Shown piece by piece: positions 5,918-11,368 of a stretch of 37,079 nucleotides of DNA. Source of the DNA: a virus; IMG/VR virus record IMGVR_UViG_3300000239_000011, positions 1 through 37,079 of that record; one strand, 5' to 3'. The notes below the pieces were generated by a model that worked only from the letters and a program-made list of their open reading frames with translations, had not been told where the DNA came from and did no database searches. How positions within the stretch are numbered: the first letter of the stretch is position 1; each line of letters begins with the position of its first letter. The position numbers and the translations under genes were made by a program.

Positions 5918-7521
5918 TTCGCCTCATAAGTTCTTGCCATAGTTACTATGGCGTTAGTAGAAAGTATGGTCACCGCTACCGACACTGCATTTTGAAGCGC
6001 CTGCTTGGTAACTTTCAGTGGGTCTATTATCCCCATCTCAATTAAATCTCCCTCTATACCTGTCTTAACATCAAGCCCTATGTTCTTTTCGTTATATACT
6101 CTATCGTTTTCTATCCCTGCGTTCTCTTGAATTTGTTTTAAAGGCTCAAACAGTGCTTGTGATAAAATCGCCATAGCGATTTTTTTATTTGAATTTTTAT
6201 TAGAGATATACTCATCTTGCAATAACAACCCTTCTTGATACAAAGCGAGTCCTGCTCCAGGGAGTATGCCCTGCTCAAGAGCACTACGGACTGCGCATAC
6301 TGCATCGTCAACCCTATCGAAAAGTTCTTTCTGTTCAAGGTCCGTGTTTCCTCCCACATATATAACACCAACACCTCCTGTTAATGACGCTATTCGAGAG
6401 AGGATAAACTCTTTGTCTACCTTCTTCACTGTTATGGAATGAGCATCCCAGAGTTGGGCAACCCTCTCATCGATTAGCTCCACGTTCACATGGGTATCGT
6501 CTTTAAGTATTATACTTGAGTCTTTACTTATGATTATTTTCTTTGCACGACCCAGGTCTTCAAACTTCATTATGCTCATATCATCACCTGTCTGTTGTGA
6601 AAAATAAGTAGCCCCTACTGACAGAGCTATGTCCTGCATCAGTTCATGTTGCTTATAGCCAAAGGAGGGTGGAATTATGGCGCAAAGCTTCAAGCTGTTC
6701 TTCATGACATTCGCCGCTAGGGTGTTTATCACGTTTTGTGAACAAGGTGCTACTATAAGTAATTTTTTTCCTTCGTTGATTATTGGTTTTAGTATGTTCT
6801 CAATAACCAGTATGTTGTTAATCTCGGCATCAGATACTAGAATATGCACATCCTCCATAACGCACTCATCTTTTTTGTGGTTGTTTATAAACAGCGGTGA
6901 GGAATATCCTCTGTCTATTTTTAAACCATTGGTCGTCTCGAAGCTGGTCTCAGCTCCCTGGGCTTTCTCCACAGTTACTATCCCATTTTTTCCTACCGCC
7001 AAATATGTTTTGGCTATTATCTCTCCTGTTGTGGTATCATTATTGGAAGATATAGTGGCTACATCTAGCAGTTTTTTATCCGAGACTTTACGTGCTCGTT
7101 TCTTTAAGTTCTTCACAACCCCCTCTGTTAATGAGACCATATCCCGAAGGACTTGTGTTTTATTATCTGTATGCTCCAGCTCATCTATCCCTCTTCTAAC
7201 TAAGGACTCCGTTAGCACGATAGCCGTAGTGGTCCCATCCCCTGCATTAGCAGCAGTTCGAGACGCAGCTTCACGCAGCATCTGCACCGCTAAGTTCTCA
7301 ACCGGGTCAATAAGTTGAATAGATTTCGCAACGGTCACCCCATCTTTAGTCACGGTAATTCCGTGCGTGTGACTTGGTGATTCTATAAGAACCGTATTTC
7401 CCATAGGCCCAAGTGTAGACTTGACAGCCGCTGACATTTTTGATATACCTTTTATTAATTTTGACCTAGCATCTTCTCCAAAGTGCAAGTCTCTTGGTGA
7501 GTACCCTCCAGTAGTTTCCAT
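5914..7521 (-). CDS. groEL: GroEL-type chaperonin (Hsp60)
   Basis: The 535-residue protein matches group I chaperonins end to end. Visible landmarks are FGEDARSKLIKGISKMSAAV, the ATP-binding TLGPMG (36-41), TKDGVTVA (58-65), GDGTTT (94-99) with its catalytic aspartate, and a DRVDDAVCAVRSALEQGIL segment near residue 400 that carries the second ATPase aspartate. The C-terminus ends TMARTYEAK and lacks the Gly-Gly-Met tail of bacterial GroEL, which probably enlarges or alters the chamber floor. With the phage groES it would fold phage proteins such as the very large virion proteins here. Phage-encoded GroEL and GroES are known from marine viruses and Pseudomonas phage EL. A promoter and an octamer repeat cluster lie just upstream. 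Confidence 0.95.
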   Translation of the reverse strand: METTGGYSPRDLHFGEDARSKLIKGISKMSAAVKSTLGPMGNTVLIESPSHTHGITVTKDGVTVAKSIQLIDPVENLAVQMLREAASRTAANAGDGTTTAIVLTESLVRRGIDELEHTDNKTQVLRDMVSLTEGVVKNLKKRARKVSDKKLLDVATISSNNDTTTGEIIAKTYLAVGKNGIVTVEKAQGAETSFETTNGLKIDRGYSSPLFINNHKKDECVMEDVHILVSDAEINNILVIENILKPIINEGKKLLIVAPCSQNVINTLAANVMKNSLKLCAIIPPSFGYKQHELMQDIALSVGATYFSQQTGDDMSIMKFEDLGRAKKIIISKDSSIILKDDTHVNVELIDERVAQLWDAHSITVKKVDKEFILSRIASLTGGVGVIYVGGNTDLEQKELFDRVDDAVCAVRSALEQGILPGAGLALYQEGLLLQDEYISNKNSNKKIAMAILSQALFEPLKQIQENAGIENDRVYNEKNIGLDVKTGIEGDLIEMGIIDPLKVTKQALQNAVSVAVTILSTNAIVTMARTYEAK

Positions 7522-7541
7522 TTGATTCGATTTAATTTATT

Positions 7542-7574
7542 CAAATATATAAATTTAATTGGAATTTACTCAAA
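7542..7574 (-). promoter_or_regulatory. Candidate Bacteroidota promoter of groEL
   Basis: Read on the minus strand, TTTG (7574-7571), a 21-base spacer and TATATTTG (7549-7542) match the Bacteroidota TTTG / TAnnTTTG promoter form. The start codon of groEL is 20 bases further on. The spacer is one base longer than the 20 seen in the plus-strand promoters of this window. Confidence 0.6.
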
Positions 7575-7578
7575 TCGC

Positions 7579-7771
7579 TATGACGATTTTTATCCTCCCC
7601 TATATATATATATATTTTATATATTATTATATTTTTTTTTCACTATAATACTCTTTCTTTTTTGTCATTTCGTCATAAAAAAAAGTAAAGTATTATAAAT
7701 GAATTAGTTATCCTATGACGATGTTAAAATATTTCGTCATAAGTTCGTCATAATTTACAAAGTTCGTCATA
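7579..7771. repeat. Cluster of six TCGTCATA octamers (iteron-like)
   Basis: Six exact copies of TCGTCATA occur in 193 bases: inverted at 7579-7586 and 7714-7721, direct at 7670-7677, 7734-7741, 7745-7752 and 7764-7771. A partial copy (TTTGTCATT) is near 7661. Start-to-start distances of the last four are 20, 11 and 19 bases, close to one or two helical turns. The region is otherwise very AT-rich (long TA and T runs at about 7602-7640). It lies directly upstream of the groEL promoter and downstream of the gene at 7833-8030. Such clusters act as operators or as replication-initiator sites. Which applies here cannot be told from sequence. Confidence 0.75.
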
Positions 7772-7772
7772 T

Positions 7773-7799
7773 TAAAAAAGCTACCCAAGAAGGTAGCTC
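7773..7799 (-). terminator. Rho-independent terminator after the 7833-8030 gene
   Basis: On the minus strand a 7-bp stem AGCTACC / GGTAGCT (7798-7792 with 7785-7779) and a 6-base loop are followed by a run of T residues (complement of the A run 7773-7779). This fits an intrinsic terminator about 35 bases past the stop of the 7833-8030 gene, and it separates that gene from groEL. Confidence 0.78.
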
Positions 7800-7832
7800 T
7801 CTAACACTAAAACCAACTAATATAGATGTTAA

Positions 7833-8030
7833 CTACTCATCCATAAACAATGTAGACATCTTAGCTCGTAAGATTCCGTCTGCTATCATTTGTTCTTTTT
7901 CTTGTTTCTGAACCATCTTTTTCATCTTAGAAATTTTCTCAATACCCATCATCCCATCAGGACGACTATTGATTAACCTACCATCCTTTACATACAATCC
8001 GTCAACAAAGTCACTTATTTTATTTTCCAT
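7833..8030 (-). CDS. Hypothetical protein, 65 aa, probably leaderless mRNA
   Basis: The start chosen is MENKISDFVDGLYVKDGRLI at 8030. A frame-extending ATG at 8045 is rejected because a TACCTTTG -7 element (8042-8035) lies between the two. The product is charged and helical (GIEKISKMKKMVQKQEKEQM) and ends in an acidic tail (TLFMDE). It has its own terminator at 7773-7799, so it is a single-gene transcript at the border of the late and early blocks. No family recognised; a small regulator is possible from its position. Confidence 0.6.
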   Translation of the reverse strand: MENKISDFVDGLYVKDGRLINSRPDGMMGIEKISKMKKMVQKQEKEQMIADGILRAKMSTLFMDE

Positions 8031-8034
8031 GTAA

Positions 8035-8042
8035 CAAAGGTA
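8035..8042 (-). promoter_or_regulatory. -7 element TACCTTTG directly upstream of a start codon
   Basis: TACCTTTG on the minus strand matches the Bacteroidota TAnnTTTG element. It ends only four bases before the ATG at 8030, so transcription would begin at or next to the start codon and give a leaderless message. No clear TTTG is found about 20 bases further upstream. Confidence 0.45.
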
Positions 8043-8045
8043 CAA

Positions 8046-8486
8046 AAAATTATGAGATATATAGAGTGTTTAGATTCCCTGCGCATATACGCAACGCACC
8101 CGCCAACCGAAACCGATATTTTTTTTGACCCCCCCCTCAATTTTTCCCTTTTTTTTCTCAAATATTTTAGCTTTTGCTAGCCCGCTATAGGCGCTCCCTA
8201 CGGTCGCTATTGTGTCGCCCTCGACACTTTCTCAAATCGTTGAGTGTTCCAGGAACAGACCGACCTTCTTTTATCCCTACTCAACCTTTTTTTTTACAAA
8301 CAAAACTAAAAGAAACAATCGCGCGCGGGTCCTTTATTGGTGGGCCATCGATACTAATGCTACTCGAGTAATGAATTTGAAGAGAAAAAATATATAGTTA
8401 TATGTATAGATTAACCAATTAATAACCGTATATTGAACTCGTAATGCACAAAGAGTGCACTACATTAAACACTTAAAACTAAATAA
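8046..8486. other. Noncoding divergence region between late and early blocks
   Basis: No convincing gene is seen in these 441 bases. They hold a pyrimidine-rich tract with eight consecutive C residues (about 8130-8160), a GC-rich stretch with several short inverted repeats (8180-8260, including the 16-bp palindrome at 8212 and TGTTCC-A-GGAACA near 8244), a CG-rich run near 8317, and a small hairpin TGCAC/GTGCA (8444-8458) in the leader of the next gene. A weak promoter-like pair (TTTG at 8376, TATATGTA at 8399) precedes that gene. The region separates the minus- and plus-strand transcription blocks, a usual place for regulation or an origin. Confidence 0.5.
8212..8227. repeat. 16-bp palindrome GTGTCG-CCCT-CGACAC
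   Basis: This is the first copy of the dispersed palindrome GTGTCG-N4-CGACAC. It lies in the noncoding region upstream of the 8487-9218 gene. As RNA it would form a 6-bp hairpin with a four-base loop. Confidence 0.8.
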
Positions 8487-9218
8487 ATGATAAATTTAAA
8501 CAACGCTGAAAAGCAACTTTTAGAAAGGTATCCAAGCCTTTCGGAGTCATTGAAAATCGATGACTTTACACGATTAGAAACTCAAATTGAAACAACTCAA
8601 TTTGATACTTTCAACACTCAAATAGAGAAAGGAAAGTTAATTATTCAGGTCGAAGAGAACCTGAAAAATCCTGATGTAATCGCAATGATTGCAGATATGG
8701 AAATGACACTAACACCTACTGATATTCAAAGAATTTTTAGAATATCAAAAACTTGGTACTACAGATTGAAAAAGGCCGCTCAATATAACAATACGGGTAC
8801 AATAAACCTATATAAAAATTGTATTGAAGCCGCTAAAGGTACGGGCCAAGAAGTTAAAATCGACATTGACTCTTTTAATAAGGTTGCTAAGGCTAAGGCC
8901 GATGCAATGAGTGCGGCCGAAACAACTAGATTTTCAGATGTTCCAATAGCTGCTAGAAGAGATGTTTTAAACACTCTTATTGACACTAGCGATGCGGTTA
9001 CACCTGAAGAGATAGCAAGTGAAGTTAGAGCGACTGAAAATCTATTCTTTCAAGGCTCAATGAAAGTCAAAGTAGATGGTGACTGGAAAGAAATTAAGTT
9101 TTCAGTTAGCAGCGGTAATGGCCATAGTGTAGAGGGTGACACCGACCAAGAGTATAGACATATTTTTGAAAGAGCGTGCCAATCATATTTATTCCAACAA
9201 GTAAATACAACACTTTAG
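8487..9218 (+). CDS. Unrecognised 243-aa protein preceding the amidoligase
   Basis: The protein starts MINLNNAEKQLLERYPSLSE. Its N-terminal two thirds look helical. A possible helix-turn-helix lies around residues 73-95 (LTPTDIQRIFRISKTWYYRL), followed by alanine-rich helices (VAKAKADAMSAAETTRFSDV). The last 65 residues are more beta-like (MKVKVDGDWKEIKFSVSSGN). The leader AAAACTAAATAA before the ATG matches the leaders of the small genes at 10301 and 10651. Only two bases separate it from the amidoligase start, so the two are co-transcribed and probably work together. It could be a substrate, adaptor or DNA-binding regulator of that system. I do not recognise the family. Confidence 0.75.
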   Translation: MINLNNAEKQLLERYPSLSESLKIDDFTRLETQIETTQFDTFNTQIEKGKLIIQVEENLKNPDVIAMIADMEMTLTPTDIQRIFRISKTWYYRLKKAAQYNNTGTINLYKNCIEAAKGTGQEVKIDIDSFNKVAKAKADAMSAAETTRFSDVPIAARRDVLNTLIDTSDAVTPEEIASEVRATENLFFQGSMKVKVDGDWKEIKFSVSSGNGHSVEGDTDQEYRHIFERACQSYLFQQVNTTL

Positions 9219-9220
9219 AG

Positions 9221-10195
9221 ATGAAAATTAAATACTCAAACACTGGAGCTAGCGCACGCGCGCACCTACAGCCTTACTCGTATCACGCGACCGTAGGGCT
9301 CGATAGAGAATTTCATATTGTTACTAGAAATGAAGTTCTTGATTTACCTAAAAAATGCTATACAGAGTCGGTCAATGGTAAATACTACCGTACTAACTTT
9401 GCGATAGGATTTGAAATTGAAAAGCTAACTATTACTCAAGAAAGGGAATACCCGATTTTTAGAGGATACGAAACTGATTCAAGTTTAAGCAATTCACCTA
9501 GAGCCAATAGAGCCGGTGAAGCCATAACAAACATACTCCCGCTAGTTCCAAATTCAAATTTGAAAAACCAAATTATGGATATGATGGCTGAAGCTAGCCC
9601 GATTTTAAATGGACCCGTAGATACTTATTGCGGGGGCCATATAAATCTTTCAGCGAAAGGCTATACCGGCATTGAATTAAAAGCCGCGTTAAAGCCATAT
9701 AGCGGCCTTGTATACGCGCTTTACAAAGGTAGGCTTAGAAAGCACTACGGAAATGGTGATTTCTTCTTAAACGGCACCGGTAGCACTCGAGGCGTAATAA
9801 ACGCGAAGAGCAAGGTAGCTGAATATAGGCTCCCAAGCGCGGTTCCTACAGCGCAAGCCTTAATGAAAAGATATTCATTATTCTATGAGTTGATGGACAC
9901 CGCGGTAAACAAGCCAACGACTAGGTTTAATACTTTCTTAGAAAGGGTTAGACCCATCCTAATGAGGATGTACGATGGCGATAGAGCCAAGGTCGAAGAG
10001 GTCTTTGCTTATGCTAGGGACTTTCAAAGGATGCTTAATACGGGTAGAGTGTCGAGAATGATTCTACCTTTCCTACCTCCTAGATATGGCAGACCGAATG
10101 CCGACAACTGGGATAATCATTCCGGAAGATTTGTTAGAGTGTTAGCCGATGGCACTCGAGAATATGGCCTAATAAGGGTTGATAGGGAAGTTTAA
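9221..10195 (+). CDS. Amidoligase_2-type COOH-NH2 ligase
   Basis: The start MKIKYSNTGASARAHLQPYS at 9221 is preferred; an upstream in-frame ATG at 9176 would overlap the previous gene by 43 bases. The core follows the glutamine-synthetase-like Amidoligase_2 pattern: IGFEIE (62-67), GYETDSSL (82-89), AGEAITNILPL (98-108), CGGHINLS (137-144) and VAEYRLPSAVPT (199-210). The acidic residues, the histidine and the arginine are those expected to bind ATP, metal and substrate. The family is predicted to form amide bonds between carboxyl and amino groups of peptides or small amines. It is known to neighbour glutamine-amidotransferase-like or AIG2/GGCT genes, and such a fusion lies 1.2 kb downstream. 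Family assignment is from motif order; the substrate is unknown. Confidence 0.8.
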   Translation: MKIKYSNTGASARAHLQPYSYHATVGLDREFHIVTRNEVLDLPKKCYTESVNGKYYRTNFAIGFEIEKLTITQEREYPIFRGYETDSSLSNSPRANRAGEAITNILPLVPNSNLKNQIMDMMAEASPILNGPVDTYCGGHINLSAKGYTGIELKAALKPYSGLVYALYKGRLRKHYGNGDFFLNGTGSTRGVINAKSKVAEYRLPSAVPTAQALMKRYSLFYELMDTAVNKPTTRFNTFLERVRPILMRMYDGDRAKVEEVFAYARDFQRMLNTGRVSRMILPFLPPRYGRPNADNWDNHSGRFVRVLADGTREYGLIRVDREV

Positions 10196-10205
10196 AATTG
10201 AGGGG

Positions 10206-10221
10206 GTGTCGCGTGCGACAC
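10206..10221. repeat. 16-bp palindrome GTGTCG-CGTG-CGACAC
   Basis: An exact copy of the dispersed palindrome lies 10 bases after the amidoligase stop and directly before the first hammerhead candidate. With flanking bases the stem extends towards CTCC on the right. It could be a transcript-end hairpin, although no T run follows. Confidence 0.82.
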
Positions 10222-10225
10222 TCCC

Positions 10226-10276
10226 GCTCTATCGGGATGAATGTTCCGACTGATGATTCCAAAAGGATGAAAGAGC
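10226..10276 (+). ncRNA. Candidate type III hammerhead ribozyme 1
   Basis: All conserved hammerhead parts appear in order. Stem III is GCTCT / AGAGC (10226-10230 with 10272-10276) and the cleavage base is A at 10231 (CUA triplet). Stem I is TCGGGA / TTCCGA closed by loop TGAATG (10232-10249, one G-U pair). The core CTGATGA is at 10250-10256. Stem II is TTCC-AAAA-GGAT (three pairs plus a U-U mismatch at its base), and GAAA is at 10269-10272. The open stem is III, so this is type III. Predicted cleavage is between 10231 and 10232, 70 bases before the ATG of the next gene. The three-pair stem II is the weakest part. Confidence 0.8.
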
Positions 10277-10300
10277 AATACTAATTAAAACTAAATTAAA

Positions 10301-10474
10301 ATGGATTTAAATTTAACAGAACAACAATTGAAATTTTTATTATCAATCTTAAATAATCTTGAAAAAAATGAAGTCACTTGGTTTGCACCATTGCCACCAT
10401 ACGACAAAGAAATATTAAGAACGATTATTCAGGATGTTGAATATTGGAAAAGATTCAAAAACCAAAGCGCGTAA
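10301..10474 (+). CDS. Small hypothetical protein, 57 aa, behind a hammerhead leader
   Basis: The frame starts MDLNLTEQQLKFLLSILNNL after the leader AAACTAAATTAAA. It looks like two helices separated by a proline-rich loop (WFAPLPPYDKEI) and ends YWKRFKNQSA. No domain recognised. Its leader contains hammerhead candidate 1, so the mature message would carry a 5' hydroxyl end and start with the ribozyme remnant. The stop overlaps the next start by one base. Confidence 0.62.
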   Translation: MDLNLTEQQLKFLLSILNNLEKNEVTWFAPLPPYDKEILRTIIQDVEYWKRFKNQSA

Positions 10475-10545
10475 TGAAAATCGATATAAAATCTTTACTC
10501 GTAATTATAGTTTGGCTGATAGGATTTTTCGCAGCTATTAACTAA
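10474..10545 (+). CDS. 23-residue single-span membrane peptide
   Basis: The frame MKIDIKSLLVIIVWLIGFFA ends AIN and contains an almost unbroken hydrophobic span after a short charged head. Its ATG overlaps the stop of the 57-residue gene (TAATG), which implies coupled translation. A hairpin (10553-10577) follows the stop directly. Tiny membrane peptides of this kind are often toxins or regulators of membrane complexes; nothing here tells which. Confidence 0.52.
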   Translation: MKIDIKSLLVIIVWLIGFFAAIN

Positions 10546-10552
10546 CCTGAAA

Positions 10553-10577
10553 ACCCGCTGAAAAATAGTAAGCGGGT
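10553..10577 (+). other. Hairpin between the membrane peptide and hammerhead 2
   Basis: A perfect 7-bp stem ACCCGCT / AGCGGGT (10553-10559 with 10571-10577) encloses an 11-base loop. It ends exactly where stem III of the second hammerhead begins. The first hammerhead is likewise preceded directly by a hairpin, so hairpin plus ribozyme may be one processing unit. There is no T run, so simple termination is less likely. Confidence 0.6.
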
Positions 10578-10630
10578 CTGTCTTAGAGTGTGTGCTCTAA
10601 CTGATGATGACTCAAAAGAGTCGAAACAGA
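10577..10630 (+). ncRNA. Candidate type III hammerhead ribozyme 2
   Basis: Stem III is TCTGT / ACAGA (10577-10581 with 10626-10630) and the cleavage base is C at 10582 (GUC, the classic triplet). Stem I is TTAGAG / CTCTAA with loop TGTGTG (10583-10600). The core CTGATGA is at 10601-10607, stem II is GACTC-AAAA-GAGTC (10609-10622) with one extra U at 10608, and GAAA is at 10623-10626. Compared with candidate 1, all three stems differ in sequence but keep pairing, while the core and the AAAA loop are unchanged. Predicted cleavage is between 10582 and 10583. The single bulged U between the core and stem II is unusual. Confidence 0.82.
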
Positions 10631-10650
10631 AACTTTAAAACTAAATTAAA

Positions 10651-10899
10651 ATGAAAAAAGTAAAACAATTGCATCGACTGATGCCCGACCAAGTAGAGAA
10701 ACTGCTTGACTTTATGGCCAACGAATTAAAAGGCGAAGAAACTTTTAACTTGTTGGATAAGTCCGACCAAATGGATTTAATATCTTGCTTATGTGATAAC
10801 CCGTCCGAGTGGTGGGCAAAGTCATATAGAATTATTAACGAAAACTTTGATGAAGAGCATTTATCATCGTTAATGCACGGGGTAGATAATAACCAATAA
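10651..10899 (+). CDS. Hypothetical acidic protein, 82 aa, behind a hammerhead leader
   Basis: The product starts MKKVKQLHRLMPDQVEKLLD and is helical and acidic, with the segment NLLDKSDQMDLISCLCDNPS and a C-terminal NENFDEEHLSSLMHGVDN. The leader TTTAAAACTAAATTAAA between hammerhead 2 and the ATG is almost the same as that of the gene at 10301. A terminator follows at 10923. Function unknown; location suggests it belongs to the same accessory module as the amidoligase. Confidence 0.66.
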   Translation: MKKVKQLHRLMPDQVEKLLDFMANELKGEETFNLLDKSDQMDLISCLCDNPSEWWAKSYRIINENFDEEHLSSLMHGVDNNQ

Positions 10900-10922
10900 C
10901 TTAAACTAAATAAAAAAGAAAG

Positions 10923-10945
10923 CCGGCCTTAGAGCCGGTTTTTTT
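10923..10945 (+). terminator. Intrinsic terminator after the 10651-10899 gene
   Basis: Stem CCGGC / GCCGG (10923-10927 with 10934-10938) with a 6-base loop is followed by a run of T residues (10939-10945). It lies 24 bases after the stop codon and closes the amidoligase-side transcripts. Confidence 0.8.
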
Positions 10946-10956
10946 ATGCGCTTAAT

Positions 10957-11092
10957 CCAAGCGCTTGGTATTGGAAAGCAGACGATGAAAACCACGCGCG
11001 TGGTTTTTGGAAAGCAGACGATGAAAAACGAATTAACTCTTCGCTAGTGTGCAAAAGTTTTGCATACTAAATAAAACGAATTAACTCTTCGC
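10957..11092. repeat. Alternating palindromes and direct repeats, noncoding
   Basis: Three perfect palindromes are interleaved with two pairs of direct repeats. CCAAGCGCTTGG (10957-10968) comes first. A 21-bp repeat beginning TTGGAAAGCAGACGATG follows at 10971-10991 and 11007-11027, flanking AAAACCACGCGCGTGGTTTT (10988-11007). A 20-bp repeat, AAAACGAATTAACTCTTCGC, occurs at 11025-11044 and 11073-11092, flanking TGCAAAAGTTTTGCA (11050-11064). The block lies between two terminators. It could be a replication origin, a recombination site, or the template of a structured RNA. No known element is recognised. Confidence 0.75.
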
Positions 11093-11131
11093 ATGCTTGA
11101 TTTACATTTGTAGTGTTTCGATTTCTAATTA

Positions 11132-11160
11132 AAAAAGCCGGATATAAATTCCGGCTTTTT
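11132..11160. terminator. Strong symmetric terminator
   Basis: A perfect 10-bp stem AAAAAGCCGG / CCGGCTTTTT (11132-11141 with 11151-11160) with a 9-base loop works in either direction. On the plus strand a possible -7 element TACATTTG lies at 11103-11110, so a very short RNA of about 45-50 bases ending here is possible, but there is no clear -33 element for it. Confidence 0.82.
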
Positions 11161-11201
11161 ATTATTAATCTATGCGAATTTTCTTCACAAAATTAAACAT
11201 T

Positions 11202-11282
11202 ATGAACACCTCAAATATAGCAAACAAATCTAAAAACCCAAACAAATCTATACAACTCTGGAAACCAAGTCATTACATATAA
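11202..11282 (+). CDS. Possible 26-residue peptide
   Basis: The frame starts MNTSNIANKSKNPNKSIQLW and ends KPSHYI just before the promoter at 11284. It has 26 residues, a plausible AAACATT leader and no membrane span. Chance frames of this length are common in AT-rich DNA, and there is no promoter evident for it downstream of the terminator at 11132-11160. Listed as a low-confidence possibility. Confidence 0.25.
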   Translation: MNTSNIANKSKNPNKSIQLWKPSHYI

Positions 11283-11283
11283 A

Positions 11284-11315
11284 TTTGGTAAAGTGTATAA
11301 ATTGTGTTATCTTTG
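11284..11315 (+). promoter_or_regulatory. Bacteroidota promoter of the GATase-GGCT gene
   Basis: TTTG (11284-11287), a 20-base spacer and TATCTTTG (11308-11315) match the Bacteroidota consensus. The -33 element is extended as ATTTGGTA, a form repeated at 13629 and 14033. Transcription would start near 11322, about 45 bases before the ATG of the gene at 11369. Confidence 0.8.
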
Positions 11316-11334
11316 TGTATAACTAACCGAGGTC

Positions 11335-11350
11335 GTGTTCAGTGGAACAC
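11335..11350 (+). promoter_or_regulatory. Leader hairpin GTGTTC-AGTG-GAACAC
   Basis: A perfect 6-4-6 palindrome lies in the predicted 5' leader of the gene at 11369. It has the same geometry as the dispersed GTGTCG-N4-CGACAC palindrome but with TTC/GAA in the inner arm. It could be an operator on DNA or a hairpin in the leader RNA. Confidence 0.55.
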
Positions 11351-11368
11351 CCTCAAAACTAACTAACT

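Noticed and set aside
6677-7318. A 213-codon plus-strand frame inside groEL.
   Set aside because: It lies wholly antisense to a clear groEL and has no start signal; it reflects codon bias of the opposite strand.
9034-9060. ENLFFQGS in the 8487-9218 protein resembles a TEV protease site (ENLYFQ-G/S).
   Set aside because: Position P3 is Phe instead of Tyr, no matching protease is encoded, and the surrounding gene looks natural, not a cloning artefact. Treated as coincidence.
10971-11027. GGAAAGC...GACGATGAAAA around a hairpin looks vaguely like hammerhead core parts.
   Set aside because: CTGANGA is absent and there is no room for stems I and III between the GAAA and GACGATGA segments.
10946-11047. 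A 33-codon frame (MRLIQALGIGKQTMK onward) across the repeat block.
   Set aside because: It begins right after a terminator, lacks a promoter, and its repeated GKQTMK comes simply from the DNA repeats and palindromes. Noncoding structure explains it better.
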